From positions 133,431 through 197,430 of the forward strand of contig NZ_PGFD01000004.1 of the NCBI RefSeq assembly GCF_002797535.1: a stretch of DNA of 64,000 nucleotides, in the 5' to 3' direction. The stretch comes from Chryseobacterium geocarposphaerae. Lineage in GTDB: Bacteria; Bacteroidota; Bacteroidia; Flavobacteriales; Weeksellaceae. Below, in pieces: positions 1 through 7,825 of the stretch. Position numbers and translations under genes: made by a program. Under the pieces are notes generated by a model that worked only from the letters and a program-made list of their open reading frames with translations, was not told where the DNA came from and did no database searches. Position 1 is the first letter of the stretch. The number at the start of each line of letters is the position of its first letter.

Positions 1-1
1 T

Positions 2-82
2 GTGGCAAGTACCATTATAGGAGTAACAGAATTGGCACTTCCAGGTCAGAAAGTAGAAATTAAAATTGTTGCTAAAAGTTAA
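2..82 (+). CDS. C-terminal end of an unidentified protein (cut by window edge)
   Basis: Only the last 26 codons are visible in frame 2, ending with TAA at 80-82. The residues (hydrophobic/polar alternation ending in VEIKIVAK) resemble the last beta strands of a beta-sandwich domain. The LacI regulator on the opposite strand downstream would fit a sugar-processing gene, but the fragment is too short to name. Confidence 0.5.
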   Translation: MASTIIGVTELALPGQKVEIKIVAKS

Positions 83-97
83 CTTCGCAGATTAAAC

Positions 98-134
98 ACA
101 GAATCCGCAAAATTGTAAATCTTGCGGATTCTGT
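98..134. terminator. Bidirectional terminator hairpin between convergent genes
   Basis: A perfect 13 bp inverted repeat (ACAGAATCCGCAA / TTGCGGATTCTGT) with an 11 nt loop lies between the end of the partial gene and the end of the LacI gene. It can serve both strands; the T-runs are weak. Confidence 0.75.
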
Positions 135-145
135 AATTATTAGAA

Positions 146-1174
146 CTACTTTCTTTTCGAAGACTTTCTAATATAAATCTGCGGTTTTAAAACCACTTTT
201 TTCTCAATAGAAACACCAGAAGAATTGTCTTTAATATGGTCTAAAAAGACTTGTCCTGCCATTTGTCCCATCGTAACGGGAGTTTGGTCAACTGAGCTTA
301 TCGGAAGCTCCATAAACTGGGTGAAAGGTTCATTAGAAAAACCAATAACAGCTACTTCTTCCGGAATCTTTATTTTACGCTTTTTCAATTCCTGACAGGC
401 ACCTAATGCGGCAAAATCACTCGAAGAAAAAATAGCATCCGGAACCGATTTTTTGCTCCAGAGTTTCTTTATCGCTTCAATACCGGCATCAATAGAACTT
501 CCGGTAGATATGATGTTATCTTCGTTTACGGGTAAATGATGATCAAGTAAAGCCTGTTTGTAGCCATTTAAACGGTTTTGATAAATTTCCAGGTTGAGAT
601 CCCCTGAAAAATGGCAGATATTTTTGTAGCCTTCCTTGATGAGGTGTTCAGTGGCCATATAACCTCCTCTGTAATCATCTATAGTTACCGTACTGATCCC
701 CGGAATATCTTTCTTACGGTCAAAAAATATGATCGGGGTGTTGGAAGTGTTTAAAATATGCTGAATATGCTCTGTATCTACGGTGGTTCTGGAAACAGAC
801 ATGAAAATTCCGTCAACCTGAGCATTGAGCAATGTATTCAAATGCCTTTTTTCAATATTGACATCTTCATGGCTTTGACAGATAATGACATGATAGCCAT
901 AGGTAGAAAGTTCTTCTTCGATACCGCGAATAACCGATGAGAAAAAATTGGTGTTTACAAACGGAACAATGATTCCTACATTTTTGGTTTCCCCACTTTT
1001 TAATGCCTTGGCAAGATTATTCTGCTTGTAGTTCATTTCCTTTGCGGTTTTCACTACAAGTTCTTTCGTTGCCTGGCTGATTCTCGGATGATTGTTTAAT
1101 GCCCTTGAAACGGTTGCTACACTTATGTTTAGCTTTTTTGAGATGTCATAAATAGTGGCATTTTTCTTTGTCAT
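146..1174 (-). CDS. LacI/GalR family transcriptional regulator
   Basis: A 342 aa protein of normal family length. Residues ~5-55 are the LacI helix-turn-helix and hinge helix (TIYDISKKLNISVATVSRAL, then a KNNLAKALKSG-type hinge), followed by a periplasmic-binding-protein fold from ~63 to 335 (VGIIVPFVNTNFF, VDGIFMSVSRT, VIGFSNEPF). It binds DNA as a dimer and responds to a sugar or related ligand that cannot be read from sequence. It is monocistronic here; targets are probably the carbohydrate genes left of the window. Start ATG at 1174 gives the complete HTH. Confidence 0.93.
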   Translation of the reverse strand: MTKKNATIYDISKKLNISVATVSRALNNHPRISQATKELVVKTAKEMNYKQNNLAKALKSGETKNVGIIVPFVNTNFFSSVIRGIEEELSTYGYHVIICQSHEDVNIEKRHLNTLLNAQVDGIFMSVSRTTVDTEHIQHILNTSNTPIIFFDRKKDIPGISTVTIDDYRGGYMATEHLIKEGYKNICHFSGDLNLEIYQNRLNGYKQALLDHHLPVNEDNIISTGSSIDAGIEAIKKLWSKKSVPDAIFSSSDFAALGACQELKKRKIKIPEEVAVIGFSNEPFTQFMELPISSVDQTPVTMGQMAGQVFLDHIKDNSSGVSIEKKVVLKPQIYIRKSSKRK

Positions 1175-1277
1175 AGGTATTCTGGACTAACGTTAAATTT
1201 TCCTCCCATACTCCTTTCAGAATAGACGTAAATTTAATCAAATTAATGATACCGATAGCCGAAAAACTGCTTTTTTC

Positions 1278-1625
1278 TTATTTTTTATAAAGAGCAATCT
1301 TTCTTTCAGGATATTCAGTTTTTAAAACAAGTTTATCATCCTTAATAGTGATAATTTTGAATAACCTGTTAGAAGTATCTTCCAGCTCAGGACCCTCATA
1401 CAATAAAGTCAGAACATCGTTCCCGATTTGATAGCTTCCTGTAGTAATTGTTGTAATATCAAATGAGAAGGTCTCTTTAAACTTGTTCCCCTCCAAAATG
1501 TGTAAACAGTATTTTTCAGTTTTTGTACAATATTTACCGGGTTTAAATTCTTTCGTTTGTGAAAAGAGGAGATTGAAGCTGAAAACTAAAAACACAAGAA
1601 GGCAAAAAAGTAGTGTTTTTTTCAT
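1278..1625 (-). CDS. Small secreted protein, function unknown
   Basis: A 115 aa protein with a clear N-terminal signal sequence (about 22 residues, Leu/Phe rich, ending near FSQ), then a small beta-rich domain with two cysteines (CTKTEKYC) and alternating strands (FSFDITTITTGSYQIG, LTLLYEGPEL, FKIITIKDDKLVLK). The pattern resembles the small lipocalin-like or copper-resistance-NlpE-like beta proteins of flavobacteria, but no family is certain. It stands alone, with no obvious operon partner. Confidence 0.7.
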   Translation of the reverse strand: MKKTLLFCLLVFLVFSFNLLFSQTKEFKPGKYCTKTEKYCLHILEGNKFKETFSFDITTITTGSYQIGNDVLTLLYEGPELEDTSNRLFKIITIKDDKLVLKTEYPERKIALYKK

Positions 1626-2016
1626 ATGCTACTGGTCTTTTTTTAATAATCTTCAAGTTTAAGAATTTTCTTTTAAAAATTTGAGAAATAATTTGAGAAA
1701 TTAATAAAAAGTGGAATCAAATTCTTAGTACTTCTCATCCAACTTTATATAGAATATTTAAATAGTTTTGTTATGTATAAAAAATTTTTGATGACCATGA
1801 AATTGTAGGGAAAGTATTAGATGCTTTTTTAATTTTAAAATTTTTTCAGGAAATCTTTTTTCGCGGCATCAACTTTTTAATTTTAGAGTAAAAATGGATT
1901 TTTAGTATGGGGTAATTTTATTGAAATAGCTTATCCGCTTCAAAAGGAAATACGCTTGTTATTCCGATTCTAAAACCAATTTTATATGTACGCCGGAAAA
2001 TAACTTCACATAAAGT
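1626..2016. other. Intergenic region with one possible promoter
   Basis: This ~390 bp stretch is AT-rich and divergent between a minus and a plus gene. A -7-like box TAGTTTTG lies at 1763-1770, followed by a short ORF of 11 codons from 1773 that may be chance. I see no tRNA, repeat or strong hairpin here, and no copy of the operator found at 3405. Confidence 0.4.
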
Positions 2017-2736
2017 ATGAACAACAGAAATCGAGGAAAGAACACAGGAGATGATACATTATTCGGTCCACAAAAACAGAGGGAAAAATTAACATCGGCA
2101 GTCCAGGATATGTACTATCTATTGAGCCGTGGTTATGCTGAAAAAGCCTCTGCTGAATTGGTAGGGAACAGATATAGACTGAAAACCCGTCAGATTCAGT
2201 CAGTTCGTGGAGCTTCCGCTTCCGCTGCTCAAATTCAAAACAGAAAATCAAAACGGCTGAATGTTTCAGATCTTCAGGATAAAGTCGTTTACCTGGATGG
2301 TTTCAATGTTTTGATCTTACTTGAAAGTTTGCTTTCAGAGGCATATATTTTTGAAGGTTTAGACGGTTGTTTTCGCGACCTTTCTGAAGTTCACGGAACT
2401 TATAAGAGAGTAAATCAAACTCTCGCTGCAATAGAATTAGTTGCTAAATTTTACCGCTATTCAGCAGTTCAAAAGGTGATCTGGATATTTGATAAGCCGG
2501 TTTCCAACAGTGGAAGAATTAGACAAATGATTCTGGACTTTGCTTTGGAAAATAATATGAAATGGGAAATAGATTTAGAATTCAATCCGGATAAATTTTT
2601 AGTAGAGAATGCTGAAATCGTTGTTTCTTCTGATGCGTGGATTTTAGATCATTGTAAAAACTGGTTCAATCTTATTCAATATCTGATTGATAAAGAAAAG
2701 CTTTCCGTTAATCTTGTAAAAATGCTTGAAGAATGA
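2017..2736 (+). CDS. DUF434/DUF5616 protein, PIN/NYN-like putative RNase
   Basis: A 239 aa protein. The N-terminal half (~20-75: RSREKLTSAVQDMYYLLSRGY-like, RYRLKTRQ) matches the DUF434 pattern; the C-terminal half (~88-235) is DUF5616. I see features of a PIN/NYN nuclease core: LDGFN at residues 93-97 (D94, N97), D159 in WIFDKP, and SSDAW with D206. From this I infer a metal-dependent RNase fold; catalysis is unproven. Its stop overlaps the next start by 4 nt (ATGA), so both are co-translated. The neighbours (SDR, tRNAs, RNA-repair genes) fit an RNA role. Confidence 0.75.
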   Translation: MNNRNRGKNTGDDTLFGPQKQREKLTSAVQDMYYLLSRGYAEKASAELVGNRYRLKTRQIQSVRGASASAAQIQNRKSKRLNVSDLQDKVVYLDGFNVLILLESLLSEAYIFEGLDGCFRDLSEVHGTYKRVNQTLAAIELVAKFYRYSAVQKVIWIFDKPVSNSGRIRQMILDFALENNMKWEIDLEFNPDKFLVENAEIVVSSDAWILDHCKNWFNLIQYLIDKEKLSVNLVKMLEE

Positions 2737-3383
2737 ATCTTTTTGAAAAATATATTCCTTTGTTTTCTAAGGCATGGAAAGAAAAATATCACGCCATTTT
2801 TGAGACTGAACATTTAAACGCCTTACATGACAATATTCAGAATTTTCAGCATAAAATTTCAGATTGGAAACTTCCTTATTTTAATGAAGAAATAAAAATC
2901 GACAGGGAGAAAAGCTTTGATTTGTTTTTAAGCATTTTCAACATTGAAGGGCCGGACGAAATTAAAGTTCAAAAGTTGGAAGAAATATCCTTAGAACACT
3001 GGCTGAATATTTTAGGGCAAAGAATAACTTCTGCGAGTATTCGCGATGAAAAAGCAATTCCACCTTCAAGAAAAGTGCTGATTGAAGCCTGCCAAAAACC
3101 GTTTAATGAAGAAATAACCATCGCTCAGAGAGCCTGGGAAAAACATGTAGGGAGAATGGAAGATCAGTTTTGGGGCGAAGTAAAAGGAAACAACCGGCAG
3201 AAACAGGAAAAGGTAATGGCGAAAATTAATTTCATCTTAGATAACAAAACCTGGTGGAATGTCTTCTTTCATTATAAACATGAGCTGGTGTTTGAAGTGA
3301 GAGAAAAAGGAGGTCATGGAATCCGCTGGAGTCATGGCGGAAAGCATTTAATTGGCTTTCTTGAAGTTTTTATCAACGAATAA
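2733..3383 (+). CDS. Conserved hypothetical protein coupled to DUF434 gene
   Basis: A 216 aa protein with no recognised domain, no signal peptide and no membrane segment. It has a mostly helical N-terminal region (1-150) and a more conserved-looking C-terminus rich in Trp, His and Gly (WWNVFFHYKHELVFEV, then GGHGIRWSHGGKH). The His-rich end could be a catalytic or metal site, which is speculation. Start ATG overlaps the stop of the upstream gene by 4 nt, so the two probably act together. Confidence 0.7.
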   Translation: MNLFEKYIPLFSKAWKEKYHAIFETEHLNALHDNIQNFQHKISDWKLPYFNEEIKIDREKSFDLFLSIFNIEGPDEIKVQKLEEISLEHWLNILGQRITSASIRDEKAIPPSRKVLIEACQKPFNEEITIAQRAWEKHVGRMEDQFWGEVKGNNRQKQEKVMAKINFILDNKTWWNVFFHYKHELVFEVREKGGHGIRWSHGGKHLIGFLEVFINE

Positions 3384-3404
3384 TTTAAGTGAAATATTTT
3401 TGTG

Positions 3405-3440
3405 TACGTAAAAACATTGCGTACCCATCCAATAATTTTG
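3405..3440 (+). promoter_or_regulatory. Shared operator and -7 box upstream of SDR-tRNA transcript
   Basis: TACGTA (3405-3410), 7 nt, TGCGTA (3418-3423), then 9 nt to a perfect -7 box TAATTTTG (3433-3440). The same arrangement occurs at 22863, 29393 and 32167, which makes it a candidate regulon operator. The start of transcription would be about 3446, ~15 nt before the SDR start codon. Confidence 0.7.
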
Positions 3441-3460
3441 TAAGTGTAAAATAAAAAGTA

Positions 3461-4825
3461 ATGAATTTTTCTAATCACAACTTTACGAAAAACGAATGGG
3501 AAGTATGTCTCAAGATTCTTCATGCTTTGAAAGATGAGCCATTTCAAAATCCTGATAATAAAACTTTTTCGGGATTAATTACAAAAATTCATAAGAATGC
3601 CAAAAAACAAAACCGCCAGGAAAGTTATTCAGAAATGAAAGCTCATGATTTGGAAATTAATTCTGAATCTGTCCTAATGAAAAAGGCTTTGGCAGGAATT
3701 TCTGCTTTTTATGACGATCAGAAAGATGAAACACAACTGACAAAGTTACAGATTCCGAAAAACTGTTACTGCTGTAACCAAAGTTATCAGTATGCCCATT
3801 CTTTTTACACGAGATTGTGCCCGAAATGCGCTGATGAAAATTACGAAAAACGTTTTTTATCAGCTGATTTAGAAGGGAGAAATGTGATCTTAACGGGAGG
3901 ACGAGTAAAGGTAGGTTTCGCAACAGCGTTGAAATTGTTGAGAAGTGCTGCCAATTTGGTTTTGACGACCCGTTTTCCGGCTTTGGCATTGGAAACTTTA
4001 CAGCAGGAAGCAGATTTTGATGAATGGAAAGATAGATTTTGGGTGTACGGATTGGATCTTAGAAATTTAAAGGCAATTCAGGAATTTATAGATTTTTATA
4101 AATCGAATTTTGAAACGTTGGATATTTTAATCAATAACGCAGCGCAGACAATTAAATATCCGGATCAATATTATTTACCCATCATCAAGCGTGAAAATGA
4201 GATGTTGGTTGAATTTAAAAACAATAAGAAATTAATTCCGAACACAACAGAAATTTCCACAGAAATTGGAAAACTGGAGTATGCACAAAATGAAGAAACG
4301 AATATTGTTTTAACGCGTTTCGGACAACCTGTCGATAATCGTGACAAAACAAGCTGGAATTCTACATTGGAAGAAATTTCGATGTATGAATTGGTTGAGG
4401 TTAATTTAATTAATCACATTGCCCCTTATTTTTTGATTAAAGAATTAAAACCTGTAATGAAAAAATCGGCTTTTAAAGAAAAGTTTATTGTCAATGTGAC
4501 GTCTTCGGAAGGTATTTTCAGTTATGATAACAAAACGATTTTCCATCCGCACACAAATATGACGAAGGCTGCCTTAAATATGATGACGCTGACTTCCGCA
4601 AAAGAATTTGAAAAAGATCAGATTTATATGACTGCGGTTGATGTTGGTTGGATTTCTACAGGAGCAAAGGAAAGTTTGAGAAAGAAACAGTTTGAGCGGG
4701 GATATATTCCGCCGTTGGACTCTGTGGACGGAGCAGCGAGAATTCTGCATCCGATTGTGGAAGGAATCGATGGGAATTATTTCAGTGGAGTTTTATTGAA
4801 AAATTATAAAATTAATAACTGGTAA
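3461..4825 (+). CDS. SDR-family oxidoreductase with N-terminal zinc ribbon
   Basis: A 454 aa protein, far longer than a normal SDR (~250 aa). Residues ~1-100 are an unfamiliar extension; ~104-127 hold a CxC..CPKC four-cysteine zinc ribbon (YCCNQSYQYAHSF, LCPKCAD). The Rossmann domain starts at ~143 (ILTGGRVKVGFATAL in place of the usual TGxxxGIG) and continues through ILINNAAQT (NNA motif), VNVTSSEG (catalytic Ser) and a C-terminal segment with a shifted YxxxK-like site (HTNMTKAALN, Tyr replaced). The missing Tyr makes ordinary dehydrogenase activity doubtful. It sits under the shared operator, and the first tRNA of a mini-array starts 8 nt after its stop, so the tRNAs are probably co-transcribed. 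Confidence 0.8.
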   Translation: MNFSNHNFTKNEWEVCLKILHALKDEPFQNPDNKTFSGLITKIHKNAKKQNRQESYSEMKAHDLEINSESVLMKKALAGISAFYDDQKDETQLTKLQIPKNCYCCNQSYQYAHSFYTRLCPKCADENYEKRFLSADLEGRNVILTGGRVKVGFATALKLLRSAANLVLTTRFPALALETLQQEADFDEWKDRFWVYGLDLRNLKAIQEFIDFYKSNFETLDILINNAAQTIKYPDQYYLPIIKRENEMLVEFKNNKKLIPNTTEISTEIGKLEYAQNEETNIVLTRFGQPVDNRDKTSWNSTLEEISMYELVEVNLINHIAPYFLIKELKPVMKKSAFKEKFIVNVTSSEGIFSYDNKTIFHPHTNMTKAALNMMTLTSAKEFEKDQIYMTAVDVGWISTGAKESLRKKQFERGYIPPLDSVDGAARILHPIVEGIDGNYFSGVLLKNYKINNW

Positions 4826-4832
4826 AGATAGA

Positions 4833-4908
4833 GGAAGCGTTAGCTCAGCTGGAAGAGCGCCTGTCTTACACGCAGGAGGTCGTGGGTTCGAGTCCCACAC
4901 GCTTTCCA
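4833..4908 (+). tRNA. tRNA-Val (TAC), divergent
   Basis: Cloverleaf with anticodon loop CTTACAC, stem CCTGT/GCAGG, T-arm GTGGG-TTCGAGT-CCCAC and a G.U-containing acceptor GAAGCGT/ACGCTTT. It begins 8 nt after the SDR stop codon. Confidence 0.85.
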
Positions 4909-4912
4909 GAAC

Positions 4913-4984
4913 GGAGATAATAGTAATAAAGGAAAAATACATTTTGCTAAAATGAGTTGCAGGTTCGATTCCTGCTTATCTCCC
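4913..4984 (+). tRNA. tRNA-like element, anticodon GCT (Ser) without a proper D-arm
   Basis: Acceptor GGAGATA/TATCTCC and T-arm GCAGG-TTCGATT-CCTGC are perfect. The anticodon hairpin is CATT-TTGCTAA-AATG. No D-stem forms and there is no long variable arm, so this is not a normal serine tRNA; it may be a mimic or decoy. Confidence 0.6.
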
Positions 4985-4990
4985 AAAATA

Positions 4991-5062
4991 GAAATGTTAG
5001 CTCAAAGGAAGAGTACTGACCCTCCAAGTCAGAGGTTGCGGGTTCGAATCCTGTACATTTCA
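4991..5062 (+). tRNA. tRNA-Gly (TCC)
   Basis: Acceptor GAAATGT/ACATTTC, anticodon arm CTGAC-CCTCCAA-GTCAG, T-arm GCGGG-TTCGAAT-CCTGT. It follows the Ser-like element by 6 nt. Confidence 0.85.
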
Positions 5063-5064
5063 CA

Positions 5065-5137
5065 GGAATATATTGTCTAACGGAGGGACTCTATTACTTC
5101 ATGATAGCAGTGCAGGTTCGAATCCTGTTATGTTCCC
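5065..5137 (+). tRNA. tRNA-Glu (TTC), divergent
   Basis: Acceptor GGAATAT/ATGTTCC with one G.U, anticodon arm CTATT-ACTTCAT-GATAG, T-arm GCAGG-TTCGAAT-CCTGT. The D-arm is poor and U33 is replaced by C in the loop as I fold it, so it is not a standard housekeeping copy. Confidence 0.7.
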
Positions 5138-5179
5138 AAAATGAATACAATAATTTTAGTGTTATAAACGCTCACAAAA

Positions 5180-5386
5180 CCGACCTAGGAAACTGAAGCG
5201 TTAAGAAAATTAAAATTTAATCCGTTAATAAATTCCCATTGTCCGAAGCGCGATACGAATATTGAACCGAAGAATAAATATTCAATTCGTGCAAGTTTTG
5301 GGAATTTTAGGATTAATTTTTAATTTTTAGCATTCAGGTTCCAAGTCTTGAATTTTTGTTTCTTTTGCTTCAAGACAAAAGAAAAT
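5180..5386. repeat. ~200 bp dispersed intergenic repeat, copy 1
   Basis: Starts with CGACCTAGGAAA and GCGTTAAGAAAAT, passes AATCCGTTAA and ends in the hairpin AGTCTTGAA ... TTCAAGAC. A second copy with the same landmarks in the same order lies at 31793-31980. Both copies sit next to RNA-array loci. It has no coding capacity and its function is unknown. Confidence 0.75.
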
Positions 5387-5427
5387 AATTATTGAAAAAC
5401 AAAAATAAATTTAATGAAAACAAAAAA

Positions 5428-6213
5428 ATGAATATACTTATCGACATTGGTATTAACCTAACCAATAAACAATTCTACAACGAACAGGAAGAAATCATCA
5501 ATCGTGCGCTTGACAATGGCGTAGAGCAAATGATTCTCACAGGAACAAGTGTTCGTGGCAGTAAAGAATCTGCGGCTATTGCAGAAGATTATCCTGAGAT
5601 TTTATTTTCAACAGCAGGAATTCACCCGCATGATGCAAAATCCTTTACTCATGAAAGTATCAGTGAACTCAGAAAATTATTAAAACAAGATCACGTTGTT
5701 TCCGTCGGGGAATGTGGACTGGATTTTGACAGGGATTTTTCTCCAAGACCTGTTCAGGAAAAATGCTATCTTGCCCAACTTGAATTGGCCATAGAAGTAA
5801 ACAAACCGCTTTTTCTTCATGAAAGATCGGCTTTCAAAAGGTTTAATGAGGTTACAGACGAATATCTTCCTAAATTTCCAAATGCAGTCGTTCACTGTTT
5901 TACCGGAACTTTAGATGAAGCCAAAATATATTTAGACAAAGGGTTCTATTTAGGGTTTACTGGGGCAATCAGCGATCAGAATAGATTCAAACATCTGGAA
6001 GAGGTTATTAAATATGTTCCTCTCGATCGTGTAATGATTGAAACCGATGCGCCATTCATGCTGCCGAAAAATATGCCTAGAATGCAGAACCGTAGAAATG
6101 AGCCGGCCTTTTTACCTTACGTTGCCCAGACAGTTGCGAATCTAAAGAAAATCAGTATTTCAGAAGTCGCCAGTGAAACGACAGAAGTCGCCAGGAATTT
6201 TTTCAGGATATAA
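5428..6213 (+). CDS. TatD-family metal-dependent hydrolase (DNase-like)
   Basis: A 261 aa protein of usual TatD length. Visible motifs: IDIGINLTN near the N-terminus (HxH site degenerate), AGIHPHDA (~70), VGECGLDFDRDFSP (~98), LHERSA (~132), VHCFTG (~158) and IETDAPFMLP (~205), all TatD signatures. Family members are 3'-5' exonucleases or amidohydrolases. I chose ATG 5428 rather than the upstream TTG at 5392 because the conserved domain begins there and the extension is Lys/Asn-rich. Confidence 0.9.
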   Translation: MNILIDIGINLTNKQFYNEQEEIINRALDNGVEQMILTGTSVRGSKESAAIAEDYPEILFSTAGIHPHDAKSFTHESISELRKLLKQDHVVSVGECGLDFDRDFSPRPVQEKCYLAQLELAIEVNKPLFLHERSAFKRFNEVTDEYLPKFPNAVVHCFTGTLDEAKIYLDKGFYLGFTGAISDQNRFKHLEEVIKYVPLDRVMIETDAPFMLPKNMPRMQNRRNEPAFLPYVAQTVANLKKISISEVASETTEVARNFFRI

Positions 6214-6250
6214 AAAAGAGTTTTACAGATGAAGTAAAACTCTTTTTTTT
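6214..6250 (+). terminator. Rho-independent terminator after tatD-like gene
   Basis: Stem AAAGAGTTTTAC / GTAAAACTCTTT with a 7 nt loop and a T-run of eight. The A-run on its left could also stop the converging deoD transcript. Confidence 0.85.
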
Positions 6251-6309
6251 ATTTTAAAGCAATCAATTTATTTGTTTGCTTTCTAAGATTTATAAGTAAT
6301 CTTTACTTT

Positions 6310-7020
6310 TTATAAGCTTTTAATGGCAGATTCCAAAGCAAGCTCCATCATTGGTTTCAAAGCTGTTTCCCTTTCATCAGCAGAGATTTTCTCATGAGTT
6401 GGGATAATATCGGTTACCGTAAGAATGGTTGCCGCATTTTTTCCTAAATATTGAGCATTGGCGAACAATCCAAATGCTTCCATTTCTACTGCCGGACAGT
6501 TATATTTTGTAGCAATAGAAGGAACGGCAGGATCTTTTCTATAAAAAATATCACTACTGTGAACGTTGATTGCTTTTGGGGTTAAAGATAATTCCTTAGC
6601 AGTTGTCTTGATGGTGTCAAAAATACTTCCCTGGTGAGAAAGAATTTCATCTTCAATTTCCCAGGCAAATTTGGCGTAGGTACTTTCACTCGCTGCCTTT
6701 TCAACGTTTAAGATATCAAAAGTTTTCAGGTCTGTTGTGTAAGCTCCACAGGTTCCGATTCTGATGATTGTATCCACCTCATATTCCGTAAACAGTTCGA
6801 AAGAATAAATTCCGATACTTGGGAATCCCATTCCACTAGCACCTACAGTGATTTCTTTTCCCTTGTAAAGACCTGTATAATAAAAAATGCCTCTCGTTTT
6901 GCTTACTAATTTTGCATTTTCCAGATAGTTTTCAGCAATATATTGTGCGCGAAGCGGATCTCCCGGCTGCAACACGACTTTAGCAATTTCTCCTTTTTTT
7001 GCACTAATGTGAATACTCAT
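6310..7020 (-). CDS. deoD: Purine-nucleoside phosphorylase, DeoD type
   Basis: A 236 aa enzyme matching hexameric DeoD phosphorylases. It cleaves purine (deoxy)ribonucleosides with phosphate to base and (deoxy)ribose-1-phosphate. Signatures: LQPGDPLRAQYIAE (phosphate-binding, ~16-28), GMGFPSIGIYSFEL, IRIGTCGAY, VEMEAFGLFA (ribose contact Met-Glu) and TVTDI (catalytic Asp). The start used is the ATG giving MSIHISAKKGEIA, which is where family members start; an upstream in-frame ATG adds ten unrelated residues. Cytoplasmic purine salvage; monocistronic. Confidence 0.95.
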   Translation of the reverse strand: MSIHISAKKGEIAKVVLQPGDPLRAQYIAENYLENAKLVSKTRGIFYYTGLYKGKEITVGASGMGFPSIGIYSFELFTEYEVDTIIRIGTCGAYTTDLKTFDILNVEKAASESTYAKFAWEIEDEILSHQGSIFDTIKTTAKELSLTPKAINVHSSDIFYRKDPAVPSIATKYNCPAVEMEAFGLFANAQYLGKNAATILTVTDIIPTHEKISADERETALKPMMELALESAIKSL

Positions 7021-7203
7021 AATTTTATTTTGAAGCTGCAAATATAACAAATATGTGAATAGAGAATTGATAATTTAGTGTTTCAAGAATTTTTTTTAAT
7101 TGATAATACTTTTTAGGTAAAATTTATTAATCAAGCCTTCTTTTAAAGTATTTAGGAAAAGTTGTAAACACGAATTTAAATTTATTCACAATATTTATTT
7201 CAA

Positions 7204-7211
7204 TAGTTTTG
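7204..7211 (+). promoter_or_regulatory. -7 box (TAGTTTTG) for the VOC gene
   Basis: A Bacteroidota-type TAnnTTTG box about 50 nt before the start codon. The 183 nt further upstream to deoD shows no other signal. Confidence 0.55.
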
Positions 7212-7260
7212 TTTATTTGAAACAAGGATTAAACAAAAATTAATATAAAATAAAGATTAC

Positions 7261-7650
7261 ATGAAAATAGAACACGTAGCTTTTTGGGTAAAGGATTTAG
7301 AGAAGATGAGAAGCTTTTATGAAAAATATTTTGGCGCAATTTCCAATGAAAAATATCGTAATCCTGTAAAAAATTTTGAATCTTATTTCCTAAGTTTTGA
7401 AAACGGAAGCAGACTGGAAATCATGACAAGACCGGATATTCAGGAGGGAAACAATTCTTTTGAAGCTCAGAAATTCGGAATTATTCATCTTGCATTTTCT
7501 ACAGGAAGCAAGGAAAAGGTGGATGAATTAACTGAAATACTTAGAAATGACGGCTACAAAGTGGCCGGAGAACCCAGAACTTCGGGTGATGGCTACTACG
7601 AAAGCGTAATTCTCGATCCTGAAAACAATATCATTGAGATTATAAAATAG
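7261..7650 (+). CDS. VOC-family (glyoxalase-like) protein
   Basis: A 129 aa protein with one complete vicinal-oxygen-chelate domain: MKIEHVAFWVKDLEKMRSFY at the N-terminus (metal His5), YFLSFENGSRLEIM (Glu), HLAFSTGSKEKVDEL (His) and an acidic C-terminal strand DPENNIIEI (Glu). These are the usual metal ligands of glyoxalase I/lactoylglutathione lyase-type proteins, but the substrate cannot be read. It is monocistronic, closed by a strong hairpin. Confidence 0.88.
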   Translation: MKIEHVAFWVKDLEKMRSFYEKYFGAISNEKYRNPVKNFESYFLSFENGSRLEIMTRPDIQEGNNSFEAQKFGIIHLAFSTGSKEKVDELTEILRNDGYKVAGEPRTSGDGYYESVILDPENNIIEIIK

Positions 7651-7679
7651 TTCTAGTTCTCAAGTAGGCTTATTACTTG

Positions 7680-7715
7680 GCTCGGCTCAGATCGAAGATC
7701 TGAGCCGAGCTTTAT
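7680..7715 (+). terminator. Long hairpin terminator after the VOC gene
   Basis: A perfect 14 bp stem (GCTCGGCTCAGATC / GATCTGAGCCGAGC) with a 3 nt GAA loop, then TTTATT. Unusually stable; the T-run is short. Confidence 0.75.
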
Positions 7716-7825
7716 TGGCCGTATTCATTTTCTGTCGTTTTAATCTTTATCAAGAAAAATAGTATTTAATTCTTAATCATTGAATTAAAAATTTTATTCT
7801 CAGAGAAATAATTATATTTTTGTTT

